A stretch of DNA of 14,655 nucleotides from assembly GCA_023139025.1 (NCBI GenBank), contig JAGLOH010000019.1, positions 1 to 14,655 of the forward strand. The letters are read 5' to 3'. The notes under the pieces are model-generated. The model had not been told where the DNA came from. It ran no database searches and saw only the letters and a program-made list of their open reading frames with translations. Of the stretch, positions 7,169-13,064 are shown piece by piece; within the stretch, counting starts at the first letter, position 1, and each line of letters begins with the position of its first letter. Both the position numbers and the translations under genes were made by a program. The stretch is from Candidatus Heimdallarchaeota archaeon. GTDB lineage: Archaea; Asgardarchaeota; Heimdallarchaeia; Heimdallarchaeales; Heimdallarchaeaceae.

Positions 7169-9026
7169 GGAAGTATCAAAAGTTGATGTTATGATAGGTC
7201 AAATGAAATTTGCGTGGATTGGTTTTAGGAGATCATTTCTTGCATCAATTTTTACTTTCATTAGCCAAATTATAACATATTCAGCAATAACGATAAGTAT
7301 TGCAATATTTTCAATAGTGAAACCTTTTCTTAACTGGTCTGTAAACAGTGTTTTTTACAAATCCTATGTCATAATGGGGATTCTATTTATTATAGTGAGT
7401 ATTGTGATTGGGGCAGTTGTCACAGCAAGATCAATAGATTTGAAGTTTATGAGTCAAAAAGATGATATTGCGATAATGAAAAATGCAGGGGGGAAGAACA
7501 AGTGGATATATAGTTATTTCATCTTTAACCAAATTTTAACATCAATTATTATGCTACTAGTAGGAATAATCTTAGCTCTCATCTTACTAGCGGTAATTTT
7601 CTATTCATTCAAATTCAGTTTCTTCTTTAATCATATCAGGTTCATGCCTGTTTTAGGAGCAAATATAGCCATACTTATTGTTTCTTATCTGAAATCTCAC
7701 TATACTATAATTAAATTCATTGAAGAGAAAAATTTCGAAGTTTCCTCCAGCAGACTGAGTTCTTATAAGAGTATATTCGAATTTAACGGGTTATTAAGCA
7801 AATTTAAAGCAGTAAGAAAGCTGGCTAGTAAGAATTATCTTAGATCAGGAAAAATCCTGGCAAGTTTTCTATTCAGTTTCTTTCTGGCTTTTTCCTCAAT
7901 ATCTTTTGCACTAGGACCTGTTGCAATAGCAGAAACGTACAATCACTACCTAGACAATAGATTCTACGACAGTACCTACGTAATAGGGCAAGAAGGAATA
8001 ATAGACTTCTATAGTTCAAATTTTGGTGCTCAAGAGTATGTTAATGAATCATACATAAGTGAACTAGAGGATATTAATTTCTTCAAGAATAGATCATTTG
8101 ACATAAGTTTTCTAAATGATATAGATAGCACAGGTGTTGACGCGAAGAAACTATTTCTTACGAAACTGGATGTTCAAGAAGTTGCGGTCTTAGATGTTAC
8201 CCCAGAAGGATATGTACAAATAGGATCCAATAGAACTTTCTATGCCACAGTTATAGGATATCAAGCAACAAATATTTTTGATGAATTGTTGCTTTGGGGT
8301 TCTTTACCAAGTTCAAGTGAAGTGGTTATAGGTGACTCTCTAGATAACTTAATTTTTGAGAACAGTACCATGCAAAAAATAGATCTAACTGAAAATTCAA
8401 GTAGGTATGGTATAAGTGGCGTTGCTTTAGATGTATTTGCAGCAGGTTTTACAGTATATGTACCATTAAGCAAATTAAATTCAGAATCCATATCTAACGG
8501 TCCAAATCTAATCCTGCTAGAAGATCTTAATTCAACTACTTATTCAACAATAGCCAGTCTAGTAGAAACAAACGGATACGTAATGAGAGAAATTTCAGAA
8601 ATAAAAGAAGAAAACATAAAAGAATATGACAACTTTTCATATATGTTTGATACACTGGGAATAATTCTATTTAGCATTTTTACCTTTCAAATTATTGTGT
8701 TTGCATTCCTGTATTATTTAACTTACAAGAAAGACTACGAACTCTTGTATAAACTAGGTATTGAAAAAAAGAAGATTTCCAAAATAAATGCTAATTCAAT
8801 ATTACTGCAATTAGTCCCAGGTATATTATTTGGAAGCTATTTTGGATCAATAATAACAAGATATTTCCTTGTACCATACACAAAATTGGGTTATTATCTA
8901 GCATTTCTATTTGGAATCATGGTTTGGTTTATACTTGCAGGATATATAGGAGCAACAATGGCAAGCAGAAAAGGATTAAAACAAATTTATGACTCACTTT
9001 ACAGAAATAAAATAATCAAAAAATAG
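7161..9026 (+). CDS. FtsX-like ABC transporter permease
   Basis: Membrane partner of the preceding ATPase. The 621-residue protein has about eight hydrophobic segments (25-53, 68-90, 120-150, 159-177, 231-256, 497-521, 545-565, 576-600). They surround a large external domain at about 257-495 with many N-glycosylation sequons (NES, NRT, NST, NSS, NFS). The cytoplasmic loops after TM2 (QKDDIAIMKNAGGKNKWI) and after TM6 (KKDYELLYKLGIEKKKI) are the two copies of the FtsX coupling segment usually written 'REIALLRALGA'. This duplicated layout is a full MacB/LolC-type double-FtsX permease, likely working as a mechanotransmitter or exporter at the surface. TTG 7161 overlaps the ATPase stop; ATG 7191 is an alternative start giving 611 residues. 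Confidence 0.88.
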   Translation: MSKEVSKVDVMIGQMKFAWIGFRRSFLASIFTFISQIITYSAITISIAIFSIVKPFLNWSVNSVFYKSYVIMGILFIIVSIVIGAVVTARSIDLKFMSQKDDIAIMKNAGGKNKWIYSYFIFNQILTSIIMLLVGIILALILLAVIFYSFKFSFFFNHIRFMPVLGANIAILIVSYLKSHYTIIKFIEEKNFEVSSSRLSSYKSIFEFNGLLSKFKAVRKLASKNYLRSGKILASFLFSFFLAFSSISFALGPVAIAETYNHYLDNRFYDSTYVIGQEGIIDFYSSNFGAQEYVNESYISELEDINFFKNRSFDISFLNDIDSTGVDAKKLFLTKLDVQEVAVLDVTPEGYVQIGSNRTFYATVIGYQATNIFDELLLWGSLPSSSEVVIGDSLDNLIFENSTMQKIDLTENSSRYGISGVALDVFAAGFTVYVPLSKLNSESISNGPNLILLEDLNSTTYSTIASLVETNGYVMREISEIKEENIKEYDNFSYMFDTLGIILFSIFTFQIIVFAFLYYLTYKKDYELLYKLGIEKKKISKINANSILLQLVPGILFGSYFGSIITRYFLVPYTKLGYYLAFLFGIMVWFILAGYIGATMASRKGLKQIYDSLYRNKIIKK

Positions 9027-9041
9027 TAAAATTTATGTTTA

Positions 9042-9323
9042 TTATGTAATTGGGACAAAGTCCTTAGTCAGCATCTTATTTATCTCTCTCTGGGGAATTT
9101 CTTTACTCCTAAGGCCAGCAACAAAGACGTTAAGACAATCTTTGCAATAAACTTTCTTAATTCTAGTATTGTATGTTAATGGAGACATATGTTTACTTTT
9201 ACCACAAATATCGCATCTATCTTGAATACCTGCGGTTAGATCAGCAGTACAATCTGAACAGTAGCTAGCTTTATTCTGAACAGGTCTTCCGCACTTCGCA
9301 CAAAAACGCACTCGCGTAACCAT
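9042..9323 (-). CDS. Small double zinc-ribbon protein
   Basis: 93 residues with eight cysteines in four CxxC knuckles: C8-C11 with C22-C25 (first ribbon, an 'FCAKCGRPV..YCSDC' zinc ribbon) and C37-C40 with C60-C63 (second ribbon). The C terminus is a short charged helix (LRSKEIPQREINKML). Such proteins bind nucleic acid or act as small adaptors; no specific function can be assigned. The ATG at 9323 is leaderless by inspection: on the minus strand a TTTAAAATA (9348-9356) sits about 29 nt upstream. It is transcribed away from the ORB-containing intergenic region, sharing it with the divergent winged-helix gene. Confidence 0.8.
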   Translation of the reverse strand: MVTRVRFCAKCGRPVQNKASYCSDCTADLTAGIQDRCDICGKSKHMSPLTYNTRIKKVYCKDCLNVFVAGLRSKEIPQREINKMLTKDFVPIT

Positions 9324-9347
9324 GATATCGGAAATTCACAATTGAAA

Positions 9348-9356
9348 TATTTTAAA
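9348..9356 (-). promoter_or_regulatory. TATA box of the zinc-ribbon gene
   Basis: TTTAAAATA on the minus strand, about 29 nt before the ATG at 9323, the classic distance for a leaderless archaeal promoter. Confidence 0.5.
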
Positions 9357-9383
9357 CTTGTGGAACTGCTAGAATGTGAAGAA

Positions 9384-9472
9384 TTTGTACACACTCGCCC
9401 CCCTTTGTTTCTATTGGAAAAAGGTATATTTGTACATATTATTTAGATATGTGTACACATGTTATTTGTACA
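9384..9472. repeat. Four TGTACA palindromes
   Basis: TGTACA at 9386-9391, 9431-9436, 9452-9457 and 9467-9472. Three are within TTTGTACA, and the third is the centre of a perfect 12-nt palindrome ATGTGTACACAT (9449-9460). They lie between the two ORBs, extending over ORB1, and between two divergent genes. They look like sites for a dimeric DNA-binding protein. Confidence 0.6.
9398..9422 (-). promoter_or_regulatory. Origin recognition box (ORB) 1
   Basis: Read on the minus strand: TTCCAATAGAAACAAAGGGG, then two more G. It has the dyad-like TTCCA..GAAA part and the G-string at the same spacing as the other two ORBs in the window. These elements are bound by Orc1/Cdc6 winged-helix and AAA+ domains in other archaea. 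Confidence 0.75.
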
Positions 9473-9554
9473 TAGTCCTTAATCATACTAAACGCTTCAT
9501 TATATAAGTGTTTCGTTTTTCAATTAACAAAACGTCTATTTTTTAATATAAACA

Positions 9555-9576
9555 GTTCTACTGGAAGAAGAGGGGT
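9555..9576 (+). promoter_or_regulatory. Origin recognition box (ORB) 2
   Basis: TTCTACTGGAAGAAGAGGGG followed by T, on the plus strand. Aligned without gaps with ORB1 and ORB3 it gives the shared pattern TTCYANTRGAARNARAGGGG. It faces away from ORB1. Confidence 0.7.
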
Positions 9577-9704
9577 GGGAGAGATATCTGCCTTACAAAT
9601 CTAAGATATTACTAAGGTTTTTAATGGTTTATCAATAGTCTAACATGATATCTATCCTTATAAACTTAAATTGAAAAAGTATTGTAAGTAATAAAGTGAG
9701 TAAT

Positions 9705-10154
9705 ATGCCTAAAGAGGTTACAATCAAACTACCTGATGGAACAATCATACGAATACCTTCTGGAGATACAGAGAGTCTTAAAACAACACTTGCTTTAGTT
9801 ACAGGAAAATCCGACGGATCAAGCTCAACTGAGGAAGAAAGAGAGCAAAAGATTGCTAGTATTAATGATCTTATCGGAGCTTCAAAGATAGAAAGAGTTG
9901 CAAGTATAATTCGAAACCATTATCCTGAAGGGGATTGGTTTATTTCAAATGAAATATGTGAATTATATGAAATAATATTCAGGGAAGGGGTAAAAATGAG
10001 TACAGTTAGCACTTACTTATCAAGATTAGCAGATGAAAACATGCTAAATAGAAAGGGGAGTGTATCACAAAGATTGTATTCAGTAACAAAGAAACTATTA
10101 GAGAACTACGGGGAACTAAAGGTTCTTGAAATACCAGCAGATCTCTTGAAATAA
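9705..10154 (+). CDS. Small winged-helix protein beside the ORB region
   Basis: Family not recognised. From ATG 9705 it has 149 residues: a short N-terminal beta-like segment (VTIKLPDGTIIRIPSGD), a Ser/Glu-rich linker (about 36-50), and a C-terminal winged-helix-like half (about 58-130). In that half, ISNEICELYEIIF and MSTVSTYLSRLADENMLNRK look like the HTH, followed by a wing (GSVSQRLYSVT). A GTG start three codons earlier (9696) is also possible; TATAAAC/TTAAATT elements lie at 9659-9672. Position next to two ORBs and four TGTACA sites suggests an origin-linked or autoregulatory DNA-binding protein, which is inference from location only. A T6 tract follows the stop. Confidence 0.7.
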   Translation: MPKEVTIKLPDGTIIRIPSGDTESLKTTLALVTGKSDGSSSTEEEREQKIASINDLIGASKIERVASIIRNHYPEGDWFISNEICELYEIIFREGVKMSTVSTYLSRLADENMLNRKGSVSQRLYSVTKKLLENYGELKVLEIPADLLK

Positions 10155-10157
10155 CTA

Positions 10158-10163
10158 TTTTTT
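10158..10163 (+). terminator. T-tract terminator of the winged-helix gene
   Basis: Six T starting 4 nt after the stop codon at 10152-10154. Confidence 0.4.
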
Positions 10164-10195
10164 AACTTCCACTGAAGCGAAATTATAACTGTAAG

Positions 10196-10302
10196 AATCT
10201 TACCACGTAAAATATTCATCTTGTGGTAAGATTTTCCTATCTCCTTTCAACTTTCCTTTTAATTTATCTTGCCACACAATTTTATTATCTTGTGGTAAGA
10301 TT
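10196..10302. repeat. Duplicated 38-nt hairpin unit in convergent intergenic region
   Basis: Unit A (10196-10233) folds as AATCTTACCAC with GTGGTAAGATT, a perfect 11-bp stem with a 16-nt loop. Unit B (10265-10302) aligns to A with no gaps (29 of 38 identical). Its stem, ATCTTGCCAC with GTGGTAAGAT, is kept with one G-U pair. The right half ATCTTGTGGTAAGATT (16 nt) is identical in both. Substitutions fall mostly in the loop, which suggests selection on the stem. The copies lie between a + strand stop and a - strand stop, so they could be RNA 3' ends, a bidirectional terminator or protein sites. TTCCACTG words (10167-10174 and 10308-10315) bracket the pair. Confidence 0.65.
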
Positions 10303-10327
10303 ATTCATTCCACTGTTTTTTGCTTGG

Positions 10328-10334
10328 AAAAAAA
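10328..10334 (-). terminator. T7 terminator of the M42 aminopeptidase gene
   Basis: Seven A on the plus strand (T7 on the coding strand) about 27 nt after the stop codon, following a purine-rich stretch. Confidence 0.5.
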
Positions 10335-10360
10335 CCCTCTCCTTCCCTTTTTTCTCCTTG

Positions 10361-11506
10361 TTAAATTCTTGTAAATCCTTCTACTGTTTCTTTATCCAGC
10401 CTTTCAACCAACTTGATTATGAGCTTAATTGCATTGGTTACGTCGTTTAGATCTAATATCCCATTATGTGCATGAATATGTCTTGTTGGTATTCCTATTA
10501 CTATACTTGGGCACCCCATATCTGTTAAATGGATTACTCCTGCATCTGTTCCTCCTCCTGGTACTAGAGAAAGTTGGTGTGGAATTTCTAGTTCTTCAGC
10601 TGTCTTGATAACGAAATCTCTGAATCGTGGGTTAGGTATCATTGATCCATCATAGGTTAAAATACTAGGTCCTTTACCCATCTTAGCTGGGGCTTTTGTA
10701 TCATCAATACCTGGAACATCTCCTGCTATATCTACTTCGAGAGCTATACCTATATCAGGTTTGATCATTTGAGCAGCTGTGCGTGCCCCCCTTAAACCAA
10801 CCTCTTCTTGGACAGTCGCAGCTCCATAAACAATATTAGGATGAGCAATATTTTCCCCTTTGAGTTTACGGACAACTTCAGCGGTGATTAAGGCCCCAAT
10901 ACGGTCATCGAAGGCTTTACCAACAGCAAGAGTAACAGAACTCTTCTCTTCAGTATCTTTGTCTTCTTTCTTGATACGAGGTCTTTCCCAGATTTCAAAT
11001 TTGGCATCAGGCATAATAGGATCCCCTATTCGAATACCTAGTTCTTTTGCTTCATCGATAGAAGTACAACCAATATCTATGAACATTTTAGCCTTAGTAA
11101 CAACCTTTTTGCGTTCCTCAGGTTCAATAACATGAGGCGGTTTTGCAGCTATGATACCTGGGTAGAGTTTACCTTCTACTGTTCTTATTTTAACCCTTTG
11201 AGATAGAAGTGTCTGATCCCACCATCCACCAAGCTGATGGAATTTGAGAAAACCATCTTTGGTAATAGCAGATACTTGAAAGCCTATTTCATCCATATGC
11301 CCTGCAATCATGATTTTTGGACCATCTTCTTTTCCTTTGGAAGTGAAAACAAGTGTCCCTGTTTTATCTTGAAGTATTTCATCCGCAAATGCTTCAACAT
11401 ATTTCTTCAAAATAGTTTGAACTTCCCATTCAAAACCAGAAGGTCCAAACTCATTTGATAATTCTTCTAAAATTTTGATATTGAAATCAGTCATCATATT
11501 CACCAT
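10361..11506 (-). CDS. M42-family metalloaminopeptidase
   Basis: A cytoplasmic di-metal exopeptidase that, in its family (TET aminopeptidases, glutamyl aminopeptidase, FrvX), forms dodecameric cages and trims peptides left by the proteasome. All key residues are visible: H70 and D72 in AGHMDEIG, bridging D200 in AFDDR, catalytic E234 and metal ligand E235 in VQEEVG, D259 in LEVDIAGD, and H345 in RHIHAH near the end. The 381 residues slightly exceed the usual ~350-360 because of a charged insertion (about 176-190, PRIKKEDKDTEEKSS). Substrate preference cannot be read off. ATG 11506 is the longest start; ATGs at 11497 and 11494 are alternatives, with TATA-like TATAATAA at 11515-11522 and TATTTAAT near 11530-11537. 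It is transcribed out of the ORB3 region. Confidence 0.93.
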   Translation of the reverse strand: MVNMMTDFNIKILEELSNEFGPSGFEWEVQTILKKYVEAFADEILQDKTGTLVFTSKGKEDGPKIMIAGHMDEIGFQVSAITKDGFLKFHQLGGWWDQTLLSQRVKIRTVEGKLYPGIIAAKPPHVIEPEERKKVVTKAKMFIDIGCTSIDEAKELGIRIGDPIMPDAKFEIWERPRIKKEDKDTEEKSSVTLAVGKAFDDRIGALITAEVVRKLKGENIAHPNIVYGAATVQEEVGLRGARTAAQMIKPDIGIALEVDIAGDVPGIDDTKAPAKMGKGPSILTYDGSMIPNPRFRDFVIKTAEELEIPHQLSLVPGGGTDAGVIHLTDMGCPSIVIGIPTRHIHAHNGILDLNDVTNAIKLIIKLVERLDKETVEGFTRI

Positions 11507-11660
11507 AAAAACGAATTATTATACTTTGATTAAATACTACAACAACGTTTCTTATTTAACTATTCCTCTTTGATTTTTACAAAAATATTGCCAAATAGAT
11601 ATTATCTTTGTAGTGAGTTATTATTACTTATTCTAGTTGTAACACTATTTTATGCAAATG

Positions 11661-11682
11661 ACTTCACAAATTTTTGTGAAGT
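11661..11682. repeat. 22-nt inverted repeat ACTTCACAAA-TT-TTTGTGAAGT
   Basis: Perfect 10-bp arms separated by two T. It contains two facing copies of the TTCACAA word and abuts the ORB-like half site at 11684. Confidence 0.8.
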
Positions 11683-12057
11683 GTTCTACTGGAAAATCTT
11701 TCAGAGTTAGGATTCTCTCACTATTTTAGCCTAATAACGTATTCACACCTTGTGAACAGTTCAAAACACAAGATATTGCAGTTTTCCAGTGGAAATAGAG
11801 GGGTCTACTTTTTTCATTCACAAAAGTGAAAATTCTTCTTAGATTACTAATGTAAAGTATCAGAATTTTTGTCGTGAGAAAAGTTCTGTTCACAAGGTTT
11901 TGGAAATACAGTGAACTGTATAGTAACAAGTTTCACATGATCCATGAAGAAAGCATAATTAAAGATTAACAGAATTAGAGACCATTTAAAGCAAAAGTGA
12001 AGCTCTTGTGTTTGGTGTGTATATAGTATTCATTACGTATTACATTTATTTTGTGAA
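11663..12057. repeat. TTCACAA/TTGTGAA repeat cluster
   Basis: Exact copies at 11663-11669, 11674-11680, 11750-11756, 11817-11823, 11889-11895 and 12051-12057. Shorter TTCAC/GTGAA matches lie at 11742, 11826, 11911, 11932 and about 11997. Several are paired into small dyads, e.g. TTCACA-CCT-TGTGAA (11742-11756) and TTCAC-AAAA-GTGAA (11817-11830). CTTGTGAAC (11749-11757) and GTTCACAAG (11888-11896) are exact complements. They surround ORB3 on both sides. By base composition I would expect well under one exact copy in this stretch (rough estimate). Confidence 0.75.
11784..11804 (+). promoter_or_regulatory. Origin recognition box (ORB) 3
   Basis: TTCCAGTGGAAATAGAGGGG, then T. This is the best match in the window to the known archaeal ORB pattern: a TTCCAGTGGAA dyad followed at fixed distance by a G-string. 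Confidence 0.8.
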
Positions 12058-12117
12058 AAACATCAGAAAACGTAATACTTGAGTATTACACTATTTTCAA
12101 GTACAAATAAATACGTA
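12034..12117. repeat. GTATTAC/TACGTA palindrome group
   Basis: GTAATACT-TG-AGTATTAC (12072-12089) is a perfect inverted repeat. A further GTATTAC lies at 12037-12043, and TACGTA palindromes are at 12034-12039 and 12112-12117. The spacing suggests operator-like sites distinct from the TTCACAA family. Confidence 0.55.
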
Positions 12118-12159
12118 AAAAGGGTCCAAGAGGGTAACTGATAAGCAAATGAATTGGAT

Positions 12160-12546
12160 TTAAAGGTTGTCAATTTTTTCTAGAGTTATGTTCAGTTTTT
12201 TTCTTTTCCTTTCTAGTTCTTTAATTGTAGAACCTACAATAATTCTTTCTTCAACTGCATCTGGTATTCTTTTACCAAGATATTTGGTGAACTTATATTC
12301 AGGCTCTAACCTCAGATAGAAATACGGTCCGTGTTGAGATTTAGGACTTTGTTTACATCTACAGTTTTCTCTACCACATCTGATATACTTTGAGCTAATA
12401 AAACCAAATAAAGGATCTTGTTGTGAGAGAGATTGTATTTGATAATCTAAATCCTTTATGGCATCGTGCAAATTGATTTTAACATCACTTATTTTATCTT
12501 CTATCATCTTGAGACATGTATTTATACTTTCATCATAAAAAAACAT
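12160..12546 (-). CDS. DUF6788-like protein with CG-x3-C-x-C motif
   Basis: 128 residues. A short helical N terminus (about 1-42) is followed by a compact core with IRCGRENCRCKQ (C57, C62, C64) and HGPYFYLR (72-79), then a C-terminal helix (about 98-128). The order 'RCG-x2-x-CRC ... HGPYYYL' is what I associate with DUF6788 proteins. These are small, poorly characterised, cysteine-containing proteins of bacteria and archaea, often near mobile or phage genes. The assignment is from memory of the motif. A minus-strand TATAAT at 12572-12577, about 29 nt before the ATG, implies a leaderless message. Function is unknown; a metal- or nucleic-acid-binding role is plausible. Confidence 0.72.
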   Translation of the reverse strand: MFFYDESINTCLKMIEDKISDVKINLHDAIKDLDYQIQSLSQQDPLFGFISSKYIRCGRENCRCKQSPKSQHGPYFYLRLEPEYKFTKYLGKRIPDAVEERIIVGSTIKELERKRKKLNITLEKIDNL

Positions 12547-12571
12547 TAGATATTACTCTGATATTCTCCAG

Positions 12572-12577
12572 ATTATA
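12572..12577 (-). promoter_or_regulatory. TATA box of the DUF6788-like gene
   Basis: TATAAT on the minus strand, centred about 29 nt before the ATG at 12546. Confidence 0.45.
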
Positions 12578-12637
12578 TTGAATTATTTATTCGACAATAA
12601 TCCTCTAACCATGTAGAAAATCCGACAAAGTGATAAA

Positions 12638-12952
12638 ATGCAGCAGAGTAAGAATATGCTAACAAAGAAGATAAAGGGAAAATCTCCCATACAAGGGATT
12701 GTTATCAGTAGTCGTCGTGTGTATGTTTACTCAGACGAAACCGATCAAGAAATAGAATTAGAGAATCTTTTGATTAATTTACTTAGGGATCATGGACCAC
12801 TTACCAGAAATGAATTAGTTTCATTAACTCATATTCCACGTTCAACCCTGTATGACAACTTGGCTAAAATGATATCTGATGGAGTTATCGCGAAAGAATC
12901 AGTTCCACGAAGTACTAGAGGAAGACCAAAGGTGCTATTCAAGCTAGCATGA
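12638..12952 (+). CDS. Winged-helix transcriptional regulator-like protein
   Basis: 104 residues. A short basic N terminus (1-20) and a beta-like segment (GIVISSRRVYVYSDET) lead into a winged-helix domain at about 41-103. In it, LLRDHGPLTRNELVSLTHIPRSTLYDNLAKMISDGVIAKE is a clear HTH of the MarR/TrmB/HTH_IclR-like type, with the 'IPRSTLYDNLAKM' recognition helix. The wing is a basic RSTRGRPKVLFKL hairpin. It is 112 nt upstream of orc1/cdc6 on the same strand and could control it or act at the origin; this rests on position only. The ATG at 12638 follows CGACAAAGT (12623-12631), a word repeated before orc1/cdc6. Confidence 0.8.
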   Translation: MQQSKNMLTKKIKGKSPIQGIVISSRRVYVYSDETDQEIELENLLINLLRDHGPLTRNELVSLTHIPRSTLYDNLAKMISDGVIAKESVPRSTRGRPKVLFKLA

Positions 12953-13046
12953 AAATAGTCTAGCTTTTTCTTGATTCAATTCATAAATCTGATAATTGTT
13001 TTAGTCAACATCTATCGACAAAGTTAAACAATAGTCACAAAAGTAC

Positions 13047-13059
13047 AGCTACAGTAGCT
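13047..13059. promoter_or_regulatory. Palindrome AGCTAC-A-GTAGCT before orc1/cdc6
   Basis: Perfect 6-bp arms around one A, ending 5 nt before ATG 13065. It may be an operator or a hairpin that limits translation of the initiator. Confidence 0.45.
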
Positions 13060-13064
13060 AAGAG

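Larger units (their letters stand above)
9324..9704. other. Candidate replication origin, left part
   Basis: A 381-nt divergent intergenic region with two ORB elements in opposite orientation (9398-9422 minus, 9555-9576 plus), their G-strings facing outward. The ~130 nt between them is strongly A/T-rich (for example 9534-9550) and would suit a duplex unwinding element. It also contains four TGTACA palindromes. Inverted ORBs flanking an AT-rich core, close to an orc1/cdc6 gene, is the known layout of Orc1-1-dependent archaeal origins. The orc1/cdc6 gene is about 3.4 kb to the right rather than directly adjacent. Origin activity is inferred. Confidence 0.65.
11507..12159. other. Candidate replication origin, right part (ORB3 plus TTCACAA cluster)
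   Basis: A 653-nt stretch without a gene, the longest in the window. It holds one full ORB (11784-11803) and an ORB-like half site TTCTACTGGAA without the G-string (11684-11694). It also has a dense set of TTCACAA words, several short palindromes at 12034-12117 and a long A/T-rich segment (11510-11660). The M42 promoter is at its left end, and the DUF6788-like gene ends at its right border. A minus-strand frame at 11726-11929 runs straight through the ORB and repeats and is not credible. Together with orc1/cdc6 about 1 kb to the right, this is a good candidate for initiator binding. Confidence 0.6.

Noticed and set aside
9384..9472. CRISPR-like or iteron array
   Set aside because: The repeats are short palindromes with unequal spacing (45, 21 and 15 nt), not long direct repeats with uniform spacers.
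10167..10315. Two further ORBs at TTCCACTG words (10167-10174, 10308-10315)
   Set aside because: Only the dyad-like half matches; there is no G-string at the required distance on either strand.
10223..10450. 75-codon plus-strand frame
   Set aside because: Hydrophobic run arises from a pyrimidine-rich spacer, and it overlaps the hairpin repeats and the 3' end of the M42 gene.
11726..11929. Minus-strand 67-codon frame
   Set aside because: It runs through ORB3 and the TTCACAA repeats, and its composition looks like translated non-coding DNA.
12160..12546. Transposase or insertion sequence fragment
   Set aside because: DUF6788-like proteins can sit near mobile genes, but there are no transposase motifs, terminal repeats or target duplications here.
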